Shown here in pieces: positions 1 through 6,028 of a stretch of 8,908 nt of DNA. Below the pieces are notes generated by a model. The model was not told where the DNA came from. It saw nothing but the letters and a program-made list of their open reading frames with translations, and searched no databases. Positions within the stretch are counted from its first letter, which is position 1, and the number at the start of each line of letters is the position of its first letter. This DNA comes from Desulfonatronum sp. (GTDB lineage Bacteria > Desulfobacterota > Desulfovibrionia > Desulfovibrionales > Desulfonatronaceae): positions 1 to 8,908 of the forward strand of contig SKYX01000019.1 in NCBI GenBank assembly GCA_007127655.1, written 5' to 3'. A program made the position numbers and the translations under genes.

Positions 1-1
1 C

Positions 2-124
2 TTTGCGCTGGGCAACGCCTTGATGAACGATTCCTGGTTCAGTCAGACAATCGATCCGTCCCAAACAGGGTCAACCAGCCTCATATTTTTCAAATGGTTG
101 CGTGAGAACAAAATTGTCCTGTAA
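2..124 (+). CDS. 3' end of an unrecognised protein gene (partial)
   Basis: An open frame enters from the left edge and stops at TAA 122-124, leaving the last 40 residues. The peptide includes NDSWFSQTIDP and ends in FKWLRENKIVL. I do not recognise a family, and no membrane segment or catalytic motif is visible in this tail. It could be the natural C-terminus of a larger protein or a frame altered by a repeat insertion, because bases 22-49 resemble part of the palindromic element at 3811-3983 (18 identical bases at 32-49). It converges on rplU-rpmA, which is read from the other strand. That it is coding is likely but not certain, since only 123 bases are visible. Confidence 0.5.
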   Translation, partial: FALGNALMNDSWFSQTIDPSQTGSTSLIFFKWLRENKIVL

Positions 125-152
125 CTACTCAGCTCATCCAAGAAAAAATGAT

Positions 153-233
153 CTGGATACCCGCCTTCGCGGGTATGACTGACTCGGAGAAGGCATTGGA
201 AAACACGTCATTCCCGTGAAGGCAGGAATCCAG
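153..233. repeat. Inverted-repeat intergenic element
   Basis: Two 27-bp arms, 153-179 and 207-233, are inverted copies of each other with four mismatches, separated by 27 bp. The left arm itself folds into a perfect 8-bp hairpin (157-164 with 169-176, loop CTTC). The right arm folds similarly around 210-229 with one mismatch. The arm sequence (CTGGAT-CCCGCCTTCGCGGG-ATGAC type) is of a kind seen dispersed between genes in many proteobacterial genomes. It lies between converging genes and has no T-tract, so it is not a standard terminator. Confidence 0.75.
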
Positions 234-282
234 CGCCGGAATAGGGCTCTACCCAGGGTGTACTGAGTAATTACAGCGAGAG

Positions 283-317
283 AAAAAAAAAGTGCGGACT
301 ACGATGTCCGCACTTTT
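283..317 (-). terminator. Rho-independent terminator of rplU-rpmA
   Basis: Bases 288-299 and 306-317 form a 12-bp stem (core AGTGCGGAC / GTCCGCACT) with a 6-base loop. On the minus strand the stem is followed by an uninterrupted run of eight T (complement of A283-A290). It lies 58 bp past the rpmA stop. On the plus strand the hairpin is followed only by a short T stretch (314-317), so it may also work weakly for the converging gene at the left edge. Confidence 0.9.
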
Positions 318-375
318 CATACTCTTTCCGCATCATGCTCGAAAATGTCACGATGCCCGAAGGTATCTACTTGAT

Positions 376-642
376 CTAGCTCGCGGGAACGATGTTGATC
401 CTGGTTTTGACCTTGCGTTGCCGGGTGTAACGCTCGAACTGAACCACGCCGTCGGTCAACGCGAACAGGGTGTAATCCCGGCCCATGCCGACGTTTTTGC
501 CGGGGTGAAATTTGGTCCCCAACTGGCGGACGAGGATATTGCCGGCCAAAACCTGCTGACCGCCGAAGCGCTTTACGCCGCGGCGCTGTCCGGCGCTGTC
601 ACGACCGTTTCTGGAGCTACCTCCAGCCTTTTTATGTGCCAT
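376..642 (-). CDS. rpmA: 50S ribosomal protein bL27
   Basis: This 88-residue protein begins [20 protein letters not shown], the hallmark N-terminus of bL27, and continues with the conserved [26 protein letters not shown] core. bL27 sits near the peptidyl-transferase centre of the large subunit, where its flexible N-terminus approaches the tRNA acceptor ends. The conserved tail begins directly after the start Met, with no N-terminal extension of the kind cleaved in Firmicutes. The start is set by a strong Shine-Dalgarno (GGGAGG, complement of 649-654) six bases upstream. It is 15 bp downstream of rplU and surely co-transcribed with it. A terminator follows directly; obgE, the frequent third gene of this cluster, is absent here. 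Confidence 0.98.
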   Translation of the reverse strand: MAHKKAGGSSRNGRDSAGQRRGVKRFGGQQVLAGNILVRQLGTKFHPGKNVGMGRDYTLFALTDGVVQFERYTRQRKVKTRINIVPAS

Positions 643-657
643 GATGTTCCTCCCTGG

Positions 658-972
658 CTAGGCCTGAATGGATTTGACCTTGATTCGGGTGAATTCCTGA
701 CGATGCCCCTGCTTTTTCCTGGAATCCTTGCGTCGCCAGAACCGAAACACGATAATCTTCTTATCCCGTCCGTGTTCCAGGACCTCACAGGCCACCTTGG
801 CGTCCGGCACGTACGGCTGACCGGCCGCGGCTTCATCACCATCACCGACAAGTAGAACCTTGTCCAGGAAGACTTCCGCGCCGGGTTCGGCGTGGATCCT
901 GTCGACCTTGAGGCTCGTCCCCTCTTCCATGCGGTATTGTTTTCCGCCTGACTCTACGATTGCATATTTCAT
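658..972 (-). CDS. rplU: 50S ribosomal protein bL21
   Basis: This 104-residue protein starts MKYAIVESGGKQYRMEEGTS, the typical bL21 N-terminus. It contains the small barrel (LKVDRI...VLLVGDGD) and the basic C-terminal stretch FRFWRRKDSRKKQGHRQ followed by TRIKVKSI, which binds 23S rRNA. The length matches the family. The frame could begin 11 codons further upstream at 1005, but the ATG at 972 is chosen because it matches family N-termini and is preceded by GGGAGG (complement of 979-984) at six-base spacing. The upstream ATG overlaps a likely -10 region. First gene of the rplU-rpmA pair. Confidence 0.98.
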   Translation of the reverse strand: MKYAIVESGGKQYRMEEGTSLKVDRIHAEPGAEVFLDKVLLVGDGDEAAAGQPYVPDAKVACEVLEHGRDKKIIVFRFWRRKDSRKKQGHRQEFTRIKVKSIQA

Positions 973-1002
973 TATCGGCCTCCCAAATGCAGAAACAGTC
1001 CT

Positions 1003-1030
1003 CATATGCGAAACACTTTCACATCGTCAA
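1003..1030 (-). promoter_or_regulatory. Candidate sigma-70-type promoter for rplU-rpmA
   Basis: On the minus strand, TTGACG (complement of 1025-1030) is followed after 16 bases by CATATG (1003-1008), about 30 bp before the rplU start codon. The -35 is close to consensus and the -10 is weak. The position between the comF stop and rplU is sensible for an independent ribosomal-protein promoter. Consensus match by eye only. Confidence 0.4.
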
Positions 1031-1123
1031 GGGCTTTTTCAACGTTCACAAGATTTTCCTCACCCTGGACGTCATGGCGGTCGTCCAGAAACACAGAGAA
1101 ACGTTTCCATGGCCTCGCACGAC

Positions 1124-1942
1124 TCAGGCCCGGGCCAGAACAAGCAAATTGACGCACGTTGCTCCACATCGCTTCAACTCCTTGGCCGCGGCTCGGACCG
1201 TGGCACCGGTGGTTAGAATGTCGTCCACCAACAGCACGGACCGCCCCTGAACACGATCAGGGGCGGCCAAAAAAGCTCCGCTCAGGTTGCGCATGCGTCC
1301 GGACCTGGGCAGGGTATGTTGGGGCGGCGTGTCCCGCACCCGGACCAAGGCATGGGGCTCCAAGCGTCCATACTGCCTCCCGACCAAACCCCGAGCGAGT
1401 TCCAGGCTTTGATTGAATCCGCGTCCTCGCAGCCGTCGAGGGTGCAACGGAACAGGGACGATCAGGTCATGGGCAGGGGCGGCGCGAAATTCCAGCGAGC
1501 GGCGGAGCAGGCCATGCAATACCTCGCCAAGCCCGAGCTGGGCTTGAAACTTGAAACGCAGCACCAGAGCCTTGAGACGACCATCGTACGGCCCATAGAA
1601 GAAGACGCCCTCCCAGGGCGGCGGAGCGACGCGACAATCCAGGCACAACGTCGTGGGGTCCGAGGAAACACCAACGATCAGTCCGCAACGAAGGCAAAAC
1701 CCCTCGGTTCGTTGCGGCAGGTCGACTCGGCAGGCGACGCATGCACCGCCAAATCCGATAGAATCGTCGCGAGCTCCGGATATTCCGTGATCATCCGACA
1801 CAGCAAGGACTCCGCAGACCGGGCACCGTCGTCCCAGCCCCGGAAAGTCGGATCGAAAAAAGTTCGCGGCGCGTCCACGACATTGGATATAAAGACGCCG
1901 AAACGAATTCAGCCCAAATTTTGCTTGATCAAATTTGCCCAT
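1124..1942 (-). CDS. comF: ComF-family phosphoribosyltransferase-like protein
   Basis: 272 residues. The N-terminal half carries four Cys pairs, C40-x2-C43, C68-x2-C71, C83-x2-C86 and C100-x2-C103, as in the zinc-binding region of ComF/GntX proteins. The C-terminal half is a type I phosphoribosyltransferase fold with the family motif VPVPLHPRRLRGRGFNQS (162-179) and the PRPP-binding loop VLLVDDILTTGAT (236-248). Family members are linked to DNA uptake (ComF) or gluconate use (GntX); the exact role here is unknown. The reading frame overlaps the end of the upstream flavodoxin-like gene by 34 bp, suggesting translational coupling. A GGGAGG lies only one base before the ATG, which is unusually close, and no other ATG/GTG/TTG start occurs before the first Cys pair, so the N-terminus is slightly uncertain. 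Last gene of the cluster starting at 3767. Confidence 0.93.
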   Translation of the reverse strand: MGKFDQAKFGLNSFRRLYIQCRGRAANFFRSDFPGLGRRCPVCGVLAVSDDHGISGARDDSIGFGGACVACRVDLPQRTEGFCLRCGLIVGVSSDPTTLCLDCRVAPPPWEGVFFYGPYDGRLKALVLRFKFQAQLGLGEVLHGLLRRSLEFRAAPAHDLIVPVPLHPRRLRGRGFNQSLELARGLVGRQYGRLEPHALVRVRDTPPQHTLPRSGRMRNLSGAFLAAPDRVQGRSVLLVDDILTTGATVRAAAKELKRCGATCVNLLVLARA

Positions 1943-2592
1943 GCCTCCCGACCCGCGGCGACCAACTCTTCTTCGGCTTGAGGATGCATGCGTAAATCCT
2001 CGGACGCATCAATTCCACGATAGGCGTGGTGCTCCTGAATCGTGAAATTGAAGGTGGCGAGGAAATACTTCAGCGTCAGCAACGCCCCTTCGAACAATCG
2101 TTCGCCCTCACGCCGACCGGCCACCAGGTTGACCACCGCCGGACGCGGAGGCAAACCCCTGAGCAACGGGTCTCCTCGATCCCAGCGCAGATAGTAAGAT
2201 TGGCTGCGGTCGATCCAGGCCTTGAACTGGGACGGCAGGTGATAGAAATAGATGGGCGCGGCGATGAAGAGCATCGGTGCGACCAGCAGAGCCTGGAACA
2301 AGGGCGAACTTTGATCCCGGGCGGTCAGAAAGCACTCTCCCCGTGGATCCTGTTCGCAGCGCATACAGCCCAGACAAGGATGAACGGCGTAGTCCCTGAG
2401 ATAAAACAACTGCCCGCGCCCTCCGCCCTGGCGCACCCCCTCCCGAAAAAACTCCGCTGCATTGTCGCTGTTGCCTCCACTGCGCGGACTACATGAAAAA
2501 ATGGCCGGTGAGGTGAAGTCGCCAACGGCATAGGGCGCGATCTCCTCCATGGAGTCGGCGGGGGGAGCCATTTCCCTTTCTCCATCAGCCAT
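1909..2592 (-). CDS. Flavodoxin-like NAD(P)H-dependent oxidoreductase, Isf-like
   Basis: 227 residues with the flavodoxin-type FMN phosphate loop SCSPRSGGNSDNAAEFF (33-49) and the second conserved stretch APIYFYHLPSQFKAWIDRS (112-130), as in the NADPH-dependent FMN reductase / iron-sulfur flavoprotein group. Between them lie C73-x2-C76-x2-C79-x7-C87. This fits the compact CX2CX2CX4-7C motif known to bind a [4Fe-4S] cluster in archaeal iron-sulfur flavoprotein (Isf). It is probably a cytoplasmic electron carrier or reductase; the substrate cannot be read from sequence. The start ATG has GAGGAG eight bases upstream, inside the last codons of the preceding hydrolase gene (5-bp gap). The N-terminal 25 residues before the Rossmann-like strand are acidic and probably disordered. 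It overlaps comF by 34 bp. Confidence 0.85.
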   Translation of the reverse strand: MADGEREMAPPADSMEEIAPYAVGDFTSPAIFSCSPRSGGNSDNAAEFFREGVRQGGGRGQLFYLRDYAVHPCLGCMRCEQDPRGECFLTARDQSSPLFQALLVAPMLFIAAPIYFYHLPSQFKAWIDRSQSYYLRWDRGDPLLRGLPPRPAVVNLVAGRREGERLFEGALLTLKYFLATFNFTIQEHHAYRGIDASEDLRMHPQAEEELVAAGREAWANLIKQNLG

Positions 2593-2597
2593 GAAGG

Positions 2598-3218
2598 CTA
2601 CTCCTCAAAAAACGGATTGGTTCGCTGTTCCTCTTGGATGGTCGTGGCCGGGCCGTGGCCGGGATAAACCACTGTCTCCGGGGGGAGGGGAAACAGCCGG
2701 GTGCGGACCGCGCCAAGCAACGTCTCCAGATCGCCGCCGAAAAAGTCCGTCCGTCCGATGGATCCGGCGAAAAGCACATCGCCCACGAACACCGCGCCCA
2801 GCTCCGGAAAATAAAAAGACAGACTGCCCGGGCTATGTCCGGGTGTGGACAATGCCCGGCATTCCAGCCCGATCAGGGACAACTCCCCCTCGTTGATGGG
2901 CTCGTAGGTAAAGGTCTCCACCTTGGGCATCCCCATGTAGTTGCCGCCACCTATTCCGCTGGCCAGCAAAGGGACGTCTTTTTCAGGAACGCGAATAGGG
3001 GCTTTGGTAGCCAAGTGCAGCGCCTGGTTGCCGTAGAGATGGTCGAAATGGAGATGCGTGTTCAGAATCAGCCGGATCTGTAAATTCTTGGACGCCGCGA
3101 AATTCAGAACAGCGTCCGGGGCCCCGCCCGGATCGACAACCAGGGCCTCATCGCCGTTGGTCACGAGGTAGCAGTTGGTCTGCAGGGGACCCAGGGGAAA
3201 GGTATGTACGGATGACAT
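2598..3218 (-). CDS. Metallo-beta-lactamase-fold hydrolase, glyoxalase II-like
   Basis: 206 residues. All metal ligands of the fold are present: H55-x-H57-x-D59-H60 (THLHFDH), H128 (TPGHSPGS), D147 (VGDVLFAGSIGRTDF) and H188 (YPGHGPATT). The length and the C-terminal GHGP...E..NPF match the short hydroxyacylglutathione-hydrolase-like group, which lacks the full C-terminal glutathione-binding domain of classical GloB. The likely reaction is hydrolysis of a thioester such as S-lactoyl-thiol, in the cytoplasm; the true substrate is unknown. Its ATG directly abuts the stop codon of the upstream nitroreductase gene (TAGATG), with GGAGG eight bases before, so translation is probably coupled. Its own end holds the ribosome-binding site of the next gene. 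Confidence 0.93.
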   Translation of the reverse strand: MSSVHTFPLGPLQTNCYLVTNGDEALVVDPGGAPDAVLNFAASKNLQIRLILNTHLHFDHLYGNQALHLATKAPIRVPEKDVPLLASGIGGGNYMGMPKVETFTYEPINEGELSLIGLECRALSTPGHSPGSLSFYFPELGAVFVGDVLFAGSIGRTDFFGGDLETLLGAVRTRLFPLPPETVVYPGHGPATTIQEEQRTNPFFEE

Positions 3219-3767
3219 CTACAAAGCCTCCAGAAGAAGTTCTTCCAAGGGACGCCGCGAGGAGCCGCCGGTGCCGTCAAGCCGCGAGGACGGCTGAGCC
3301 GGATGGCCCAGGGCAATCACGGCCATCAGCCGGTACTCCTCGGTGCCCAGTTGGAGCGCCTCCATGACTTGATCTTCCTGACTGATGATCTCGCCCAGCC
3401 AGACCCCGCCCAATCCCAGACCGTGAATGGCCAGGAGCATGTTCTGAATACAGGCCCCAGCGGCTTGGTGGTCCTTCCCTTCATGATACATGGCCTGCTT
3501 GTGGAGAAAAACCACAATCAAGGCCTGGGCGTCGCGGACGATATGGCCATATTTCGTCAGTCCGGCCAGCGCCGTCTGCCTGGAATCCTCAGCCCGGACG
3601 ACCAAAAAGCGCCAGGGCTGGTTGTTCTTCCCGCTGGGCGCCCAGCGTCCGGCCTCCAGAATCCGCCGCAAATCCTCGACATCCACGGGCTGGTCCGTGA
3701 ATTTGCGCACGCTGCGCCGCTCCAGCAAGGCCTGAAAAATGTTCATTTCGACATTTCTCTTGGACAT
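3219..3767 (-). CDS. Nitroreductase family flavoprotein
   Basis: 182 residues from the chosen ATG. The N-terminal FMN phosphate-binding signature RRSVRKF (17-23) and the flavin-contact motif APSGKNNQPWRFLVV (43-57) identify the nitroreductase superfamily. The conserved helix DHQAAGACIQNMLLAIHGLG (99-118), GGVWLGE, and the C-terminal ALGHPA complete the fold. Members are FMN-dependent, usually dimeric, and reduce nitro, quinone or flavin substrates with NAD(P)H. At 182 residues it belongs to the short subgroup. The frame is open to a GTG at 3806, but the ATG at 3767 is preferred because GGGGAGGA sits five bases upstream. First gene of the four-gene cluster. Upstream lies the palindromic element at 3811-3983, so the promoter may lie in or near that element; I could not identify clear -35/-10 boxes. 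Confidence 0.93.
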   Translation of the reverse strand: MSKRNVEMNIFQALLERRSVRKFTDQPVDVEDLRRILEAGRWAPSGKNNQPWRFLVVRAEDSRQTALAGLTKYGHIVRDAQALIVVFLHKQAMYHEGKDHQAAGACIQNMLLAIHGLGLGGVWLGEIISQEDQVMEALQLGTEEYRLMAVIALGHPAQPSSRLDGTGGSSRRPLEELLLEAL

Positions 3768-3810
3768 GACGATCCTCCCCGTTCTAAAATAAGCGTAACT
3801 CCTCACCTGC

Positions 3811-3983
3811 GTTCGGGCTTGTCTCGATTTTTCAGCCTCGCCTGTCTGACTGAACCAGGATTCGTTCTCATCGAACCATTGCCGGACGTCTGAAGTGCCA
3901 ACTGGTGTTTATTCGGGCAATGGTTCGATGCTACGAAGCCGACGAAGGAGTTGCGAGGCTGAAAAATCGAGACAAGCCCGAAC
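3811..3983. repeat. Long palindromic element with perfect 31-bp arms
   Basis: Bases 3811-3841 and 3953-3983 are perfect 31-bp inverted copies. Nested inside, 3869-3883 and 3916-3930 are perfect 15-bp inverted copies, and TTCGT 3861-3865 pairs with ACGAA 3933-3937. An outer pair, 3795-3801 and 4012-4018 (GTAACTC / GAGTTAC), extends the symmetry. The whole would form a long, interrupted hairpin in single-stranded DNA or RNA on either strand. No transposase or convincing ORF is inside. It resembles a non-autonomous repeat (MITE- or REP-like) inserted between the nitroreductase gene and the small membrane-protein gene, both read leftward. Target-site duplications are not evident. Confidence 0.85.
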
Positions 3984-4044
3984 ACTCCATGTCTTGTCGT
4001 GAAAATGTGCTGAGTTACAAATAAGCAAGAGATAGCCAACCGGT

Positions 4045-4230
4045 TCACTTCTTGCGTCGTTTCTCCTGAATCCGTTGAGCCGTGTACGCCCCCAGGCCTC
4101 CACAGAGAACCCCAAGGAAAAAAGCCCGGCCCATGTCGTACCCGAACCACACTGCCATCAAGCCGATGGATCCGCCGATTATCGCACCGCGGATCAAGGG
4201 ATGCAGGCCTTTTTGCGAATCATGCGTCAT
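4045..4230 (-). CDS. Small two-helix membrane protein, unknown function
   Basis: 61 residues from the ATG at 4230 (MTHDSQKGLHPLIRG...). Two hydrophobic, glycine-rich stretches are predicted by eye at about 12-30 and 35-50, joined by a very short loop (YDMGR). A basic tail QRIQEKRRKK follows, which should stay in the cytoplasm and would give a hairpin with both ends inside. I do not recognise a family. The frame continues upstream, with ATG codons at 4260 and 4269 and a TTG at 4284. The ATG at 4230 is preferred because GGTGGTG lies six to seven bases before it and the extra N-terminal residues look non-conserved in character. It stands alone, divergent from the HD-domain gene at 4446, and the palindromic element lies downstream. 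Confidence 0.7.
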   Translation of the reverse strand: MTHDSQKGLHPLIRGAIIGGSIGLMAVWFGYDMGRAFFLGVLCGGLGAYTAQRIQEKRRKK

Positions 4231-4445
4231 GTTTTCACCACCGTTTTTTTGAACAGCCATACAATCCATCTCTCGGACTGGCAACCGTCTTCGTCAAGCA
4301 ATTGTCGCAATGAACTTGACCAACGCCCCAATCTTGGACGATTATACTTTTTTTCTGATTCGGACGGACAGTCGGCAAAACTCTCCGCTAAACCCTATGG
4401 AAAAACGTATCAAGCACATCCGGGTACCACCCTTCAAAACCGCCC

Positions 4446-5090
4446 ATGACGCGCTTCACCTCTGATTTTGAAAATCTTCCCGCTCAGGATGCGGCTTGCT
4501 CCGAAGCCTTGCCTCCCGGCAGCACTCGGAACCAACGGCTGGCCAATTTTCTGTTCGAAGTAGGCATGCTGCGCAAAACGCCGCGCACGGGATACCAGTT
4601 TTTGGGGTCAGGCCGGGAGAACGTCGCCGAGCACTCCTTTCGGACCACGGTCATTGCCTATGTCCTGGCCTCGCTGACCGGGGCTGACATGGGGCGAACC
4701 ATGGGCATGGCCCTGTTTCACGACCTGCACGAAACCCGGATCGGCGACTTCAACTACGTCAACCGGATCTACAATACTCGCAACGCCCTGTTGGCCCTGG
4801 AGCACGCTCTTGAGGGGACCGGCCTGGACGAAGTGCTCCAATGGTGGCACGAACTGGAAAGCGAGCAGACCCTCGAGGCCCGACTGGTACATGACGCGGA
4901 TCAGCTTGACCTGATTCTGAATCTAAAGCAGGAACAGGACCTGGGCAATCCTTACGCCGCCAAATGGATCGACTGCGCCGTGCCGCGGCTGCGTACCGAC
5001 GCAGCCAAAGAATTGGCCGCGGTCATCCTGCGCACAGACCACACGGATTGGTGGTTCACCGGTCCAGACCCCTCCTGGTGGAGAAAATGA
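4446..5090 (+). CDS. HD-domain phosphohydrolase, YfbR/HDDC2-like
   Basis: 214 residues. The HD metal-binding set is visible: H63 in ENVAEHSFRTT, H92-D93 in ALFHDLHETRIGD, and D150 in LVHDADQLDLILN. The segment FLFEVGMLRKTPRTGYQF (35-52) before the first His is typical of the HD_3 group that includes the 5'-deoxynucleotidase YfbR and HDDC2. These enzymes remove phosphate from (deoxy)nucleoside 5'-monophosphates using a divalent metal; this is the likely but unproven role. The first 25 residues look poorly conserved. No Shine-Dalgarno precedes the ATG, and no other in-frame ATG, GTG or TTG lies between it and the in-frame stop at 4389, so the start is accepted on that basis. It may be separately transcribed from mlaE, since a 166-bp repeat-filled gap follows. 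Confidence 0.88.
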   Translation: MTRFTSDFENLPAQDAACSEALPPGSTRNQRLANFLFEVGMLRKTPRTGYQFLGSGRENVAEHSFRTTVIAYVLASLTGADMGRTMGMALFHDLHETRIGDFNYVNRIYNTRNALLALEHALEGTGLDEVLQWWHELESEQTLEARLVHDADQLDLILNLKQEQDLGNPYAAKWIDCAVPRLRTDAAKELAAVILRTDHTDWWFTGPDPSWWRK

Positions 5091-5097
5091 GAAGAAC

Positions 5098-5242
5098 AGT
5101 ATTCAGAAGACAGGAGTCAGAATTCAGAATGGAATCAGCACCGTCTTTCCAAGTTTTTGACTCCCTGCCCCTGACTTATGAATTCTGCATCCTGACTCCT
5201 GATTCCTGAATTCTGAATTCTGAATTCTGACTCCTGAATTCT
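5098..5242. repeat. Heptanucleotide repeat array in two opposed blocks
   Basis: From 5159 to 5242, twelve consecutive 7-bp units follow each other in register; most read GAATTCT, GACTCCT or close variants. From 5098 to 5132, five units of the same kind run on the opposite strand (AGTATTC, AGAAGAC, AGGAGTC, AGAATTC, AGAATGG). As a result, 5111-5130 and 5217-5236 are perfect 20-bp inverted copies. The array starts seven bases after the HD gene stop and ends 14 bases before the mlaE start. It is simple-sequence DNA with no coding potential of its own. Confidence 0.9.
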
Positions 5243-5256
5243 GCCCCCAGCCCCCC

Positions 5257-6027
5257 ATGACCCAACTCCTTTCCTCCCTCGGCACCGTCGCCCTGAACAT
5301 TTCACGGGAAACCGGTCGAGTAATGCTCCTCTTGCTGGAGGCCTTGGGCTGGCTGTTCCGGCCGCCCTGGCGGTGGCGGTTGTTTTTCAAGCAAATGGAG
5401 TTCATCGGCGTGAACTCGGTGTTCGTGGTCGCCTTAACCTCGCTGTTCACCGGCATGGTCCTGGCCCTGCAAACCTACTACGCCTTCCGGATGTTTTCCG
5501 CCGAGACCCTGGTCGGGGCCACGGTGGCCCTGTCCATGACCCGAGAACTTGGGCCAGTGATCACGGCCTTGATGGTCACAGGCAGGGCAGGTTCGGCCAT
5601 TGCCGCGGAGATCGGCACGATGCGCGTCACGGAACAGGTGGACGCCCTGTCCGTGATGGCCATCAATCCTGTCCAGTATCTGGTCCTGCCGCGAATAGCG
5701 GCCGGGGTGATCATGCTCCCCTTGCTCACCGCCTTGTCCGACTTCATCGGCGTGCTGGGCGGGTATCTCGTGGGGGTCAAAATGCTGGGCATCCACGGGG
5801 GGATCTTCATGAACAAGATCTACGAGTTCGTGGAACTCAGCGACATTTACAACGGGTTGATCAAGGCGGCCTGCTTCGGTTTGATTCTCACTTTGGTGGG
5901 ATGCTACAAAGGTTTTTACACCAGAGGTGGCGCCGAGGGCGTGGGCCGGGCCACCACCCAGGCCGTGGTCCTCTCCTCCGTATTGATTCTGACCTTCGAC
6001 TACGTGCTCACCGCCCTCATGATGTAG
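5257..6027 (+). CDS. mlaE: MlaE-type ABC transporter permease
   Basis: 256 residues, the usual MlaE length. The family signature is clear: MTRELGPVITALMVTGRAGS (94-113), then AAEIGTMRVTEQVDAL (116-131). An amphipathic N-terminal helix region (about 20-45) is followed by hydrophobic spans at about 50-72, 97-115, 140-172, 200-218 and 236-254. MlaE forms the inner-membrane core that, with the ATPase MlaF and an MCE ring of MlaD, moves phospholipid between the inner membrane and the periplasm. No Shine-Dalgarno is visible; the start is preceded by a C-rich stretch (CCCCCAGCCCCCC) directly after the heptad array, so an internal start cannot be excluded. The stop is one base from the first possible mlaF start. 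Confidence 0.95.
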   Translation: MTQLLSSLGTVALNISRETGRVMLLLLEALGWLFRPPWRWRLFFKQMEFIGVNSVFVVALTSLFTGMVLALQTYYAFRMFSAETLVGATVALSMTRELGPVITALMVTGRAGSAIAAEIGTMRVTEQVDALSVMAINPVQYLVLPRIAAGVIMLPLLTALSDFIGVLGGYLVGVKMLGIHGGIFMNKIYEFVELSDIYNGLIKAACFGLILTLVGCYKGFYTRGGAEGVGRATTQAVVLSSVLILTFDYVLTALMM

Positions 6028-6028
6028 G

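Noticed and set aside
973..1005. 11-codon N-terminal extension of bL21
   Set aside because: Family members start at MKYAIV, which has a good ribosome-binding site; the upstream ATG falls in the likely -10 region.
1065..1088. Hairpin CTGGACG / CGTCCAG as a terminator for comF
   Set aside because: The stem is only 7 bp with a 10-base loop and no T-tract follows on the minus strand.
3803..4150. 115-residue minus-strand ORF across the palindromic element
   Set aside because: It spans the inverted repeat and overlaps the small membrane-protein gene in another frame; the composition looks random and no ribosome-binding site is seen.
4316..4348. Promoter for the HD gene (TTGACC 4316-4321, TATACT 4343-4348)
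   Set aside because: Both boxes look good alone, but the 21-bp spacer is too long; TATACT may still act with another -35 that I cannot identify.
5157..5182. Promoter for mlaE (TTGACT 5157-5162, TATGAA 5177-5182)
   Set aside because: The 14-bp spacer is too short and both boxes lie inside the repetitive heptad array, where such matches arise by chance.
5098..5242. CRISPR array
   Set aside because: The units are contiguous 7-mers without spacers, and no cas genes are present.
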